Of a DNA stretch of 64,000 nucleotides, positions 10,937 to 22,849 are shown in pieces; positions within the stretch are counted from its first letter, which is position 1, and every line of letters starts with the position of its first letter. The notes beneath the pieces are model-generated. The model did not search any database. It had not been told where the DNA came from and saw nothing but the letters and a program-made list of their open reading frames with translations. A program made the position numbers and the translations under genes. Source of the DNA: Didymella arachidicola (taxonomy: Eukaryota; Ascomycota; Dothideomycetes; Pleosporales; Didymellaceae). Location of the stretch: contig CM049990.2 in NCBI GenBank assembly GCA_016630955.3, positions 1,798,001-1,862,000 on the forward strand, in the 5' to 3' direction.

Positions 10937-13900
10937 ATGGAATCACTGAAACGCAAGCGCAAGCCCATCAGAACTACGACCAATCAACGGCCCAAGTATA
11001 CGCTCCCGGACACCGATAGCAGCAGCAGCGCAGAAGAGGACGCTGCGCCCGACAGTCAAGAAGAGTGGGAAGCTGTGCGCATACTAGAGCAGAGAGGGCA
11101 AGGATTCGCGCTGCAGTACTTGATTGAATGGAAGGGCATTGATCCTGCGACTGGAGAGCCGTGGGCACCGACCTGGGAAAGAGCAGCCAACGCTGGTGCA
11201 GCTCTGCGTGCATCCTGGAGCATAGAACTAGCCCGAAGGGTGCAAGAAAATAAGGAGGCGATTGCAGCAGCCAGACGTGTCACGGAACAGCGAAGTGCTC
11301 GTGAAGTGTCGCCGGCGCAAGCAGCGCAAGCTCGAGGCGCACGACGCAGTCGCGTGACCGAGAGCCCTGATCCAACCGGATCGATATCTGTAGCAGATTC
11401 GCCAACAGAGACCAGGCAGAACGCTGCAGCTATTACAAACCCAACAACGATAGACCTAACGGCGCCGATATCAGAGTGGACTTCTCCCCAAGTCAATATT
11501 GACGTACGTGGAGACAGCTTCAACCGCCACGAGTACGAGCCATTCTCCGAGATTCCGGAGTCGCAATCCTCACCCGAGAACCATACTCCTGACGGAACAA
11601 CTTCGGAAAGCGCACAGTTGATCGCGTCGCAGCCTACTTTCCTGGCTTCCGGCATTGTGAGGGACACACAGAGTATCGCAGGTGACGCTAGCTTTATTCC
11701 CGTGACACTGGAAGAGCTTGAGTCCAGTCTGCATTCCGCTTCGAGTGACGATTTTGGTGAGAATCACATTATTGGGTACTCAGTAGGTCGAATATGCGTG
11801 AGCCCTCGAACATTGTTTGCTGATTTTTGTGAAGGGTTTCCTCGATACTAGCGAAGCACCAAAGCGTGGCGCACGCCCTTGTTCACCTGCGACCTCAATC
11901 GCTGAAACAGTCGCCGACACTACCCAGGAATCTCACAGCCAGCTTCAGCTTCAGAGCCAGCAAGAGCGGCCTAGAAATCTCGATACACTCGAGTCGCACT
12001 TTCCAGAAGCCTCTGGCAAGGCCGATTGCGCAGGCTCGCCTCACGATCCAGGCAGCAACCTCCGGACAGAGGCTGATTCAACGCGATCGCACAATCCGGC
12101 GGAGCCATCTGAGGCCGAGACTCTCTTCTTGTTCGTTGAGAATACCACGCAGTTTGACCACGACACTCCTAATTTGGAGCCAGAACAGACTTTGCAGGAG
12201 CAGAACAGACTCGGCCTAGCGACGCAAGAGAGTTCAGAAGCTACGTTCAATACACATCCATCTGCTAGTGTGGAAAGACCAGAGCTTCTTGCAGTCGCAG
12301 ATACGCCTCAAGTATCGCAGATCTCTTCTACAGTCCGTGAGACTACGATCCAGGAAGCACAACTTAGCTTGGTACATAGGTCTGACTACGTGCATCCAAA
12401 CGCAGAGTACGATAAGGAAGCATCACTCACCGAGTGTTCTATCTGGGGAGAGATCGCGCAATTCCCGTTTTTCTCGCAGCGCCCTGCTTGCTCCAATTCC
12501 CGCTCTGTCACAGAGCCATCGCAGCGTGCGCTGACAGGTTCCCCGAAGACTTGTAAGACACACGAAAGTCTCAACACTCAACTCAGTGAAGGTCCGCGTT
12601 TGGATCCACAACAGGACAGTGGAAATCTTGGTGAAAGCGAGGAAAGCACCACTGTAGACGAGGTCACTCAGTCACCAGGGCAGGTAGAACTGCGCGCACT
12701 GCCTGAAAAGTCACCAACCCCACAGCTCTCACATAGTCAAGCATATCATCAGGATTCTGAAAGAGTAGCTAGTGGAAGCGAACAGTATACTCTGGACGTA
12801 GCTGGAGTTGCTGCTATCTTGCAACAACCACCATCCTCTGAGCAGTCAAGTGGCTCTCGCGAACACAAGGCCCAACTTCTACTCTCCAGTAGTACGTATT
12901 CAAGTGTGTCAGAAGAAGGTATTGGAAGCGTACATGAGACTGTGGAGGTCGAATCTGCAGAGGCACCTCAATCGAAACACTGCAGTCCCTGTTCGAGACA
13001 CGACTCCTCTCAGGAGACACCAGAACGGGAGTTGGGGTCGATAGAAAAGAGCTCGTCACCAATTCCACATCCTCTGAGCTCTTCGCTGAGAACTTTGGAC
13101 TCAAAGGTCCCACCTCGACCAGTATCGCCGTTCCTGACATCCTCGTCATCGAAGATGACCGAAAGCAAAACAGAAACACCATCCGAGCAAGCTCGCCGGC
13201 GGCTCGCAGAGATAATGGGACCCGACAAGAGAGAGAACAGGCGCTCCAGGGTTTCACAATCCTCTGTGGCTGCGCCCACCAGCGCAGCGACCAACGATAC
13301 AGTCTCACCGTCTACCAACACACGCGTTTTGCCGAGCATCAACATCTCAGCAGAAGGGACAAGGTCGCCATCAACGGTGCCAGATCGATCGCCTGCGCCA
13401 CCGTCGAATGCGCCTCTGGGTACAGTTCCGACGGCAAGTTCTCTCAGGAGCGTGGCTTTTGTGAACAAGACCACCGAGCCCCTGGGCATTGACTCTCTAC
13501 TCCCAAAAACCACTACTGCTGATAAACCTTTGACAGACAAGGACAACGACCTTGTAACCGCTGCCGCAGCTGCCGCCGTTCATATTTTGCCGCCGGTACC
13601 ATCTTCGCCTGCGGTCGACGGTGACATCGAGAACACGAACGAAAATGAAAGCACGCACGATACTGATGACATGGACGACTATGACGATGACGAACAAGAT
13701 CCATATGAAGACGAATTGAAACTAGACGATGGGGAGTACATTGTTCCACTGTACATCGAAGGGCGACAACGAGGTACTTACATCGATTACATCAAACAAA
13801 AAGAAGAGCTTCTTAATGAGGTGCTTGTGCATAGCCCGGCTCCCATCGAGAAGCTTGACGAGGTGGATCGAGCTTTGACGTATCTGAAAGCCATTGAGAC

Positions 13901-15643
13901 ACATCCCGATCTGACGTATGCCGAAGCAGAGTCTGCTACAGGATCTGGCTCGCACACACTAGCAGATGTCCAGCATGGTGCACAGTTTGGTATCGACAAC
14001 TCGGTCAAGTTCAAGTTTATTGGACAGCTTTTCGAGCACATTCGCGACAAGCCAATGCATGTTGTACTGCTACTGGAGCGAGACAATGACGCACTCTTCA
14101 ATATCATAAAGACGTTCCTAACAGCTGGTCAACACAACTTCAAGATGCCGACCAAGGCCCATCAGTCAATGGCATCCCCAGACTCTCTAACTGTCACGGT
14201 CTTTCCGAAGACTGTGACTCCAGTGCTTCAAGCTGTGCACCTGATCATCTGTCTGGATGGGGTACAGAGCGCTGCACAGGCACGGCAGAGGAAGGCACCA
14301 GCGAAGGGCAAGATTATACCTGTCTTTCATTTGGTGATTCCCCAAACAGTTGGTCATCTCGAGCGCTACATGCTGCCGACGACAGAGAGGCGAACTCGTA
14401 TCGAGACCATCCTAGCTGGACTTGCCCGAGCGCAGGCAAGCAATGAGGTCGGGAACGCTATCGACATCGACACACCGAGCGCTGGAGAGGCAGCACAGAT
14501 GATCACGTCTTGGCTGTTTCCCGAAGAAGGTCAAAAAAGCACCGAGTGGCCTCTACCCTCGATCGGCAGTGCACAGAGCCTCATTGAGTGGGATGCAACG
14601 CAACAATCCATCAGGTCTGCAGCCTCGTCTCCGGCACCTGAGCGAACAAAGCGGGCGCTGGTAAGTGAACGGCAAACGATAGTTGAAGATTGCGATTACT
14701 CACCCTGACAACGCAGGATGAGGATAATTTGGATCCAGCAAAACGTATATGTTATACACCACAACCACGTCTTGTACCAGGTCCCAGCACTGTCCACGAT
14801 CCTGAAGTTACTCAGGTAAATGACTCGATGCCTGGAACTGCCGCTTCCGAGAACGCACGATTGGCCGCATCTCTCGAGAAAGTGAGCACTGCGCTGTTGC
14901 AGGAGCGGAAGGAGCGTCGCGAGGAAGCTGTCATGTGGGACTGGCAACAGACTGAGCACGAGAATCGCCAGGAGCAGTATCGCAAGCTGTTCAACGAGAA
15001 GGCTGCAGTCGACCGTGAGCTCGCAAATCTGACCGCGAATCGAGATAAGCTACGCAATCAGATCGAGGTTCATATCGCGGAGCTGAGAGGCCTCCGTGAA
15101 GAGCTCGAAGCACTGCGGACCCTGAATCTCACATCCTCAGATGACAAGAACGTCGAGATCACCCGTCTGCGCAAAGAGCTCGAGGCCGCAAATCTCGGGC
15201 TTGAGAAAGCGCGCAGTTCGGCCAAAACGCAAGATGAAACTATGGACTTTCTCAAAGAACAGTACCGTACAGCTCAGGTATTAGCAGGCAAGGCCCAGTC
15301 CGAAGTCGAGACCCTGACATCCACAAACGCCAAGCTCGCCCAAAAAGCCTCCGGTGAGGTCGCAAAGCTGAAGCAAATGCATCTTGACCGCAGTGCCAAG
15401 CACCTGATACAACAGAACAAGGCACTGCAAAACGAGAATGCTGTTCTGAAAGCCAGGCTCAAGACCAATGAAGAGGAACTTGCTCGGGCGAAGAGCAACA
15501 GTGGCAGGTCTGTGTACGGAACAAGAGGACAGAGCACAACGCCGCAGCCAAAGACCAGATCAAGGGCTGCAAGTCCGGCGGGAGGGTCGAGGGCGGCTAG
15601 GGGTGGCGGCAGGATCTCGAACTTGGTCGCAGAGGGGATGTAG
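10937..15643 (+). CDS. Chromodomain protein with Hda2/3-like C-terminus (HDA complex subunit)
   Basis: The inferred protein is about 1537 residues from exons 10937-11797, 11835-14660 and 14717-15643. A chromodomain near the N-terminus (WEAVRILEQRGQGFALQYLI, then EWKG and WEPT-like APTWER) should bind methylated histone tails. About 700 low-complexity Ser/Thr/Gln/Glu-rich residues follow. An acidic patch leads into a helicase-like module (MHVVLLLERDNDALFNII, VHLIICLDG, FHLVIPQTVGHLERYML) resembling the class II HDAC complex subunit 2/3 family (yeast Hda2/Hda3). A long coiled coil follows the last intron. The architecture suggests a bridge between H3K9 methylation and an Hda1-type deacetylase, like Neurospora CDP-2 in HCHC. 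The first intron (37 nt, 11798-11834) is uncertain. The frame stays open for 67 codons beyond the stop. Confidence 0.8.
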
Positions 15644-15847
15644 AATATCCCCAAGCAGATTGAAAGCGAGAAGAAGGCAGACGAGGAAGATGAAGGTGGT
15701 GAGAAGCAGAACAAGGAGCTCAAGGGCGCCGGGACGGCCAGGCGTAAGAGAACGACAAGGATGCCGGTTGTGAGATTGAACGAAGATTCAGATGAGAAGA
15801 ATCAGGTACGGAGGCCGAGGAGACCAAAGGCGAGGGGAAGTAGGTGA
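15644..15847 (+). other. In-frame 67-codon extension behind the TAG stop of the chromodomain gene
   Basis: Directly after the TAG at 15641-15643 the same frame continues without a stop for 67 codons and ends at a TGA (15845-15847). The translation is protein-like and highly charged, for example ESEKKADEEDEGGEKQNKEL and then RRKRTTRMPVVRL. This is either a recently truncated C-terminus, a stop-codon readthrough extension, or a base error in the assembly. No intron of plausible length would remove the stop. Confidence 0.5.
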
Positions 15848-16148
15848 CATGGAGATCCTTTACTTTTGGGGATTTGATTAATGACGTGAGGTAAATTCGT
15901 AAAAATCATTCTATTCTACCCCGGCGATTGAACTCCTCGGGTGACACGTCCTTATTTGAGTCGTACCTGTCTTGAGGCACACATTGTGCGGTGCTTTCTA
16001 CTCATGGCCAGCTTCAGCACGTGTGTGCCACATTGATGCAGTACTCTTCCCATCACTCACTCTCCAAAAGCAAGCTTTATACGCCTAGCCCTACGTTTCG
16101 CCTCTGCAGTTTTCGGCCTTGGCGTCTCCATATCCGCGTCCAGGTCTG
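15848..16148. other. Intergenic region between convergent genes
   Basis: The 3' ends of the chromodomain gene and of the broken minus-strand gene face each other here. No further feature was seen. Confidence 0.4.
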
Positions 16149-17758
16149 TCACAGGTATAACAGGTACTGTGTGCGACCAGAAGCGACTGGAGAGCCTCCA
16201 GACTGTGACGGTGGCTTTGGAAAGCTAGACAAGATTGTATCCCTATTCTGGCTGAGCACAGGTTCAGGTACCATTGGTGGACTGTTAGTTGCTGAGGCTG
16301 GTATGGAGTGTCCACTCGCATCGTCTTGATATACCGAATTGGTCTGCGTGATCGGGGCCGTTGCATTTGCTTCCGCATCATCTCCGTCAATACCTGGAAT
16401 GCTCACCAGCATCTTCAGATGCCGTGAAACTATCGAACTTGTTGTAGAAGATACCGTAGGTGACTCGGTAGGCTCCGTCTCCGGTCGGTTCTCGCCCGCC
16501 GCAGTCTGTATCATCCAGTCCCTCAGATCGTCCTCAAGCGACGTCTGGCTCTGATATGGAGATAGTTTAGACGGTAATGAGTGATGCCTCAAATGGGGCT
16601 TCTGTACATGGATGGGTCTTGGGCGGTAGCGCTTTGCTAGGATTGGCATCCTAACCGGCGCTGTCGTCGAGGCGATAGATTGAGTCCGTTCGATTATCCT
16701 GCCAACTACAGCATGTAATGAAGAAGAAGTATGTGTAGACTTTCTGTCGGTTTGGTCATTCATAACCTCCTGTTGACTGCTCTCAGGTTCTGAAACAAGT
16801 TGATGTAAAGTGCCAGACTGTGCACTTCTGTGACCATTGTCTGTTAGGTTATTGAAGCGGCTAAGTGGCACCTGATTGGCTGTGGGAGAGTCCGGTATTG
16901 TTATATTGTACGAGTGTGATATTTGTGTCATCGTGTATTCAAGAGAATCTGGAGTGGCCGCGTTCGAAAGATCATCTGGTGTACTACCGGGCAGCTCAGC
17001 TAATGGTATCTCAGAACGTCGCACTGGTGTCAAGTCAGCTCTGAATTCAATCTTTAGCAAGCGATAACCCACCATTGTGTTTGTCAGCCACCTCCGAAGC
17101 AGCAACGCTCAGGGCAGATAGGTTCCTTGTACTTGAGCGTCGCGAGTAAGGCGTACGAATAAGTTCGCTATCTGAGCGAAGCCAAGGTCGCACGGGAGCC
17201 TCGAATCTGACTACCATTTCTCAGACTAACGCACTGCTCAACAGTCTGTATGACCTGAACCGCCCCCAGCAGTACTTGATGTGTGTCGGCTAATGTCTGT
17301 TGTTTCTGGGCAAGATGTTTCTGGTGGCTCAGTGTGTATTTAAGTTTTTTTTTCTTGAGAATCTCGCCATCGTCTTGTGCTGCGTACAGATTTTATATGA
17401 GGTCCGATGTCCAGCAGTGCTGCGCGTATGCCCAACAAGATTTTATCAATCCAAGATTTTCTGTCGGGCCATGCTTCCAGAAAGCTGCTGACAGTCGGAG
17501 ATAGGTACTGTCGCGATGCTTCGGTGACGTCCTGCCTTGTGCACCAGATAAGACTGGCGAATAGTTCCGCCTCAGCAGGACGTTTGCTCAACGCAAAAAC
17601 GAAACCTGCGTAGCTAAATACCGTTGAAGTCAGGTCTCATGTGCCCGCGTTGTCTTCTAATGAGTCGCTTCTCTGTTTGATGGACTTTGGCTGGGCGCAT
17701 CTTGGCTTGTACGTGGCTCGTCGCGAAAATCCTGAAGGAAGCTTTTCTGCCCATTCAT
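16149..17758 (-). pseudogene. Frame-broken conserved hypothetical gene (possible assembly indels)
   Basis: Several protein-like segments follow each other on the minus strand in different frames. The first, about 17630-17340, reads SYAGFVFALSKRPAEAELF and then WPDRKSWIDKILLGIRAALL. It ends at a run of nine A's, after which the neighbouring frame continues as KYTLSHQKHLAQKQQTLADT and VLLGAVQVIQTVEQ. A second one-base shift near 17218 leads into VVRFEAPVRPWLRSDSEL. A 40-nt intron (17052-17091) then joins the long Ser/Thr-rich frame ending at 16149. A further shift may lie near 17629. The pieces resemble, from memory, an uncharacterised family common in dothideomycetes. If only the downstream part is expressed, a start at 17217 would give about 342 residues. 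Confidence 0.45.
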
Positions 17759-18401
17759 AACCTGGGATAGAGTGTGCGCCTCACTACGATGTAAAGTCTC
17801 TGGTAATGCCACCGCAAATTTAGGTAAGAAGTGTTGAGATAAACAATTGTTAGCTGTGTGGATGGCTACAATCTACATTCTTCATGTCTCTAGCGACGTC
17901 ACTGCATTTCGCCAGCCTTTAGCTCACGAAGCTCTTGGGTTTGTAGCTATTATGAGGTTGAGATATGTCGTGATGTCATTAGTGCGGCTCCGCGTGGCTT
18001 GAGATTACGTTTTAGCGTGGATTTCTGGGGATACTTCAGCTTCGAGGCGAACCCAAGACGTTCCGGCTGCCTAAGGGTACATAGGCTGATCAAGATCAAA
18101 ATCTGAAGTTGTAGAGGTCTCATTTAGGGGATATATCTTACATTATCTTCCGCAGCTCCCAGTGTTTCTGTCCTTTCCAACGTCAACAAAATTAATGTTG
18201 GCGAAGCCTCAGAGCCTCACTCTTATAGGGCTGGAAACTCCTACGACGCATCTTGTGATGCAGCTCTCGCACTCTGTCTCGGCTGTAGGGCCTTTTTCGA
18301 CTTGAGCGATCGCTCGTTGGCAGGTGACGCGTCTCACTTGGCTATCCTGAACGTCGTGTTGAGCTAATAGAGTCTTCATGGCTCTACGCTAAGCGTCTTG
18401 C
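17759..18401. other. Intergenic region
   Basis: No open frame with recognisable protein character was found on either strand. The promoter or first exon of the broken minus-strand gene may lie here. Confidence 0.35.
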
Positions 18402-19945
18402 TTAGAGCATGCCAGCAGCAGCCAAATCGCGATAGACCTTCTCGGGCATGACATTACCCTCTGTGTCTTCCATCTCGACCACATTCTCAGCTGCTGTCTT
18501 CTCCCTCTTCTTATCCTTCTGGATCTTCTTCCAGAGCGTCTCGGCCTCCTGAATGCTAGTAATCTCACGGAACAGTGTAGTGTTGGTGATGCCGAGACAT
18601 CTGAGACCATGGATGTGGCGAGGCTCATTGAAGTGCTTGTCGAAAGCACGCCGTCCCATGTAGACAAAGTTACCGCAGATTTCGCAGGGAAACTCGACAC
18701 CCAGACCGTGCAGCTTGTACAGCCAGTAGGGAATGGGCTTGCCGTCCCAGGCGAGAGGCAGCTTGAGAGGGTTGTATATCTTGTCTTCGCCGTCCGACTC
18801 GTCGTCCTCATCTTTCGCACCCTCTGCAGGTTGCTCAGAATACAATGCCTCCAGCTCCTGTTGCCTCTCGCGCTCTGTCATACCCTGCTTTCTCTCGACA
18901 TTGACCTTGGTATCGCCACGCTCGGTTTGCATGGCTGCAGCCAGCTTCTTAATATTGAATTCTCGCTCGGCGACGGCTCGCTCCTTGAATCGCTGGATAT
19001 CTGATGATGCGCCGTTCACCTGCGCCGGTGCGCTGTTGTTCTGACTTGCCTCGATAGCCTTCTTGTGCTTCTTACCAGTCAAGTGGTTCTCGAAAACCGA
19101 CTCTTTAGTGAAGCCCTTCTGGCATGCGGCACACCATATGCCTTCTCCAGGAGCATCTCCGTTCGTTGGTGCCGATGATGGGACATTCTTCTCCCAGCCG
19201 AGAATCTGATCCTTCTCCCATAGCTCTTCGAATTCCTTGTCGAAGCTGGCGAACAGCTTGTCGAGGTTCTCTAGGGGCTTTGTGCGGCGCATGAAGCTCT
19301 CGAGATACTCCTGAAGGGCCTTCAAATACTGGAAATACGGCTCAGACTTCTTTTGATCGCGACGAATACTACTCTGCGGCCCAGTGAAGACATCGAATAG
19401 ATCAAGGTATTGCAGGTAGGTCAGGCGGCGCGCATGCTGGTGAACAGACAAGTTCAGGTACTGTTCGTGAAGTGTTGTCAGGTCGAAGAACCGACCGAAG
19501 CCCTCTTCTCCAGTAAACATAGAGTCGATAGCTGCGATCGACTGGGCCTGGTCTTCAGGTAACCGCTTCTTGTACGCCTTCTCGAGGTTCTCGACTGGTT
19601 CGTTGGGATAACGTCGGTGGAAGTCGTTGATGTTGCTGAGCTCCTTCATGAACGACTCCATGGGGTCGCCGTGGGTGAGGTTGCGCACCTCTTCGTCTCT
19701 CTTGCCTTCGGCATCTTCGTAAATGGAAAGTAAACGACCAGATTGTGTTTCCAGCTGCTCGAGGAACCGCGCAATGTCGTGATCACGTGCGAGACGGTCG
19801 CGGATCTGTTCAGGTCTGTTAAACAGGTGCATGATAGCGCATTTGAGATATTTACATGTGGAGGATCTTCGAGAAGACGCTCTGCGACGGCATCCTCGAG
19901 GCGCTCGAGATCCTCGTGGATCTGTCGCTGTTCGTCTAGAAGCAT
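18402..19945 (-). CDS. Splicing factor 3A subunit 3 (SF3a60/Prp9)
   Basis: This 497-residue protein is a core subunit of the SF3a complex of U2 snRNP and helps form the pre-spliceosome in the nucleus. Exons are 19856-19945 (30 codons, MLLDEQRQIHEDLERLEDAV) and 18402-19805, with a 50-nt intron. The joined N-terminus reads PPHIRDRLARDHDIARFLEQ, as expected for the family. A matrin-type C2H2 finger (CAACQKGFTKESVFENHL, then GKKHKKA) lies mid-protein. A second zinc-binding motif near the C-terminus has CEICGNFVYMGRRAFDKHF and the run EPRHIHGLRCLGI. Length matches the family. The start codon lies 243 bp from that of the divergent eIF4A-III gene. Confidence 0.95.
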
Positions 19946-20188
19946 AGTTGCGGTCGCCTGTATCTGATATGAGTTTTCTGTAGGGCAGCAGTGAGGTAAG
20001 TGCAGATTCGGTACCTTCAGCGGCGGGAGTATGGGCGCATTCGAGGTGGAGACGCGCTCAGATAAATCAAGTCGGCAGGCACGGGCCACCTCCGCAGGCA
20101 GCTCCACCAAACTTTCGCGCGCGCGCATCGTCACGACACTCACCTCAGCACCAACTCAGGACGGAACTATACATACACCACCGACATC
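19946..20188. promoter_or_regulatory. Shared divergent promoter of SF3a60 and eIF4A-III genes
   Basis: Only 243 bp separate the two start codons, so the promoters and 5' leaders of both splicing-related genes must overlap in this interval. I see no clear TATA box. An alternating GC run (cgcgcgcg) lies near 20118-20126. Confidence 0.6.
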
Positions 20189-21488
20189 ATGGCGGACGGA
20201 ATTGATCGAAATGCGGACGATAAGATGGAGTTCTCCACCTCCAAGGAGGTCACAGTGGCGCCTACCTTCGAGGCTATGCACCTGAAAGAGAACCTTCTGC
20301 GCGGTATCTATGCCTATGGCTACGAGTCGCCTTCCGCTGTGCAGTCACGTGCGATTGTACAGGTCTGCAAAGGCCGCGACACCATTGCGCAAGCGCAGTC
20401 TGGAACGGGAAAGACGGCGACTTTCTCCATCTCCATCCTGCAGGTGATTGACACAGCGGTGCGCGAGACACAGGGTACGTGGTGTCTCTTTAATATTGGC
20501 TTTAGATGGAAGCTCACACGTGATAGCACTTGTCCTCTCTCCCACTCGCGAACTTGCGACCCAAATCCAGTCCGTCATCATGGGTCTGGGCGACTACATG
20601 AATGTGCAGTGCCACGCCTGCATTGGAGGAACAAATGTTGGCGAGGACATCCGCAAACTTGATTATGGCCAGCACGTCGTCTCTGGAACACCTGGGCGTG
20701 TTGCGGACATGATTCGTCGTCGCAACTTGCGCACGCGCAACATCAAGATGCTCGTGCTCGATGAAGCTGACGAGCTTCTAAACCGTGGTTTCCGCGAGCA
20801 GATCTACGACGTGTACCGCTATCTGCCCCCTGCGACGCAAGTTGTCGTCGTCTCCGCTACCCTTCCGTACGATGTTTTGGAGATGACCACCAAATTCATG
20901 ACCGATCCTGTGCGCATTCTCGTCAAGCGTGACGAGTTGACACTGGAGGGCCTGAAGCAGTACTTCATCGCCATTGAAAAGGAGGAGTGGAAGTTCGACA
21001 CATTGTGCGATCTTTACGACACACTCACCATTACACAAGCAGTCATCTTCTGCAACACACGCAGGAAGGTTGACTGGCTAACAGACAAGATGCGCGAGGC
21101 AAACTTCACAGTCTCATCTATGCACGGCGATATGCCTCAGAGGGAGCGAGACAGCATTATGCAGGACTTCCGCCAGGCCAACTCACGCGTCCTCATCTCG
21201 ACTGACGTCTGGGCTCGTGGTATCGACGTGCAGCAGGTTTCGCTAGTCATCAACTACGATCTGCCCTCCAATCGTGAGAACTATATCCACAGAATCGGTC
21301 GTTCTGGCCGTTTTGGACGCAAGGGTGTCGCTATCAACTTTGTCACCCAGGACGATGTCCGCATTCTCCGTGATATCGAATGTAAGTGGGATCTGTAGAA
21401 TCGACGGAAGCATCGCTGACAAATTGCAGTGTACTATTCTACACAGATTGATGAGATGCCCATGAATGTGGCTGACCTTCTGGCTTAA
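20189..21488 (+). CDS. FAL1: ATP-dependent RNA helicase eIF4A-III/Fal1 (exon junction complex)
   Basis: The 399-residue DEAD-box helicase is the eIF4A-III orthologue, the RNA clamp of the exon junction complex; the yeast counterpart Fal1 acts in 18S rRNA maturation. Exons are 20189-20474, 20527-21381 and 21430-21488. All core motifs are visible in order: Q motif (GYESPSAVQSRAI), AQSGTGKT, PTRELA, TPGR, DEAD, SAT, ARGIDV and HRIGRSGRFG. The C-terminus IDEMPMNVADLLA is typical of eIF4A-III. The last intron interrupts the codon before YYSTQIDEM. Identity is very secure. Confidence 0.96.
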
Positions 21489-21788
21489 ACCTTTGACACA
21501 ATTGCAAGATATGTGCCAATCCGGCGTTGATGGTGTTTTATAAACGTGACGAAGCAAGAGAGCAGGTGCTGCTCTACGCGGAAACTCAGGGTGGAGGAAA
21601 AGGCTCTATAGCCATTCAGTAAGTTGGCGCGCTCACAATATTCTATGAAGTAAGCTGACCCGAATACCCTGAGCAGTATCAAATTGACATCGCGATCTAC
21701 GAAGTCGATATAATATCCAAAAGGTCATGCATTGAACACTCACTAAATCTAGGCTACGAAGTGCAATGATATTATCTGCACCGCCTTT
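21489..21788. other. Intergenic region between convergent genes
   Basis: The 3' flanks of eIF4A-III and the minus-strand membrane protein lie here. Nothing else is supported. Confidence 0.35.
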
Positions 21789-22582
21789 TCATGGCACGTA
21801 ACGAACCAGAATCAACGAATTCACCCCCGTTATTGGCCACGGTTCCCTCATCATCCCTTCAAAACGACTGTTGCGTCCAATCTCAACAGCCGCATGATCG
21901 GCCCATAGCTCTCGAGCCTGCTGCTTTTCCGTCGCCGCGTCCGACTCCACTCGCGCCTGGTCCTCAGAGAGCTCGTGTTTCCTGTCCACAGAAAGCGCTC
22001 TTCGACGCCGGTGCAAAACGACCAGCGCTCCTGTCAGGCCCAGGATTACGCAGGAGACTCCCGCGACTGTGGATCCAACGATGACTCCAGTGTATGCTTT
22101 TGGTCCGGGGATAGTGCTTGCGCTAGCGCTCGCGCTTTTTGTTGCAGACGGGCCAGTCGCTGTCGGCTTCATCGGTGACACCTTTGCACTCGAAGCAGGC
22201 AACAGGCATCCATCAATCGAGTAATACACCCATGACGAGTCATAGCATGTGGCAAGATAACCAACAATCTTGGTCCTGCTAGAACACATCAGTGGCCCCT
22301 CGTTCTCGCCGTACAGAGTCACTGTACTCGTCAGCTGGTATTCTAAGATGCATACATTCGAAACATGCCTGCGCAGCCTCTGTCAAGCTCTTGGACCTGG
22401 AAACTCTGGCCCGTCGTCACGTTCAGTGGCTTGCACAGCCCGTCTGGATAGCCATTCACGGTGTCGAGTGCGCGCCATGAGCGCGCACATCTGGCGTCGG
22501 TGAATGATACGATGTCTGATGCGACCACCAATGTCACGAGGAAGAGGTGGCAGATGATGGCAGGAAGGTTAGCTGCTTGCAT
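21789..22582 (-). CDS. Single-pass membrane protein with Cys-containing ectodomain (Wsc/Mid2-like layout)
   Basis: Exons 22369-22582 and 21789-22321 give 248 residues. The protein starts with a signal peptide (MQAANLPAIICHLFLVTLVV), followed by an ectodomain of about 100 residues with several cysteines. A Ser/Thr/Pro-rich stalk leads to one membrane helix (VIVGSTVAGVSCVILGLTGA), then a basic stop-transfer HRRRR and a charged cytosolic tail. This layout resembles fungal cell-wall stress sensors, but no WSC domain is recognisable. The 47-nt intron begins with GC rather than GT. With that junction the protein reads DRGCAVTLYGENEGPLMC, and a good branch site (ctgac) sits just before the acceptor. 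No GT donor gives an equally sensible frame. Confidence 0.65.
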
Positions 22583-22849
22583 TGCATGACCACGTTTGGC
22601 AAATGTGAAAAACGCGTCTGAGAAGTCGGCCCGCTGCATATGAAGGGGCAGTATTGCGCTACTTGTAGAGCTCTCCAAACAAAACATCTGCGGAGTGCGA
22701 CGACAGGAGTTGCGGAGGAGGCCACGAAATCGAGGACCAAGTGCACTTCGTAGAGCGGAACACGAGCGCCACCACCTTCGGTGCGGAGAAAGCCATCAAG
22801 TCGTGAACAAACCACATGCATGCTATCTTTCATCGTGCGTTCATGTGTC

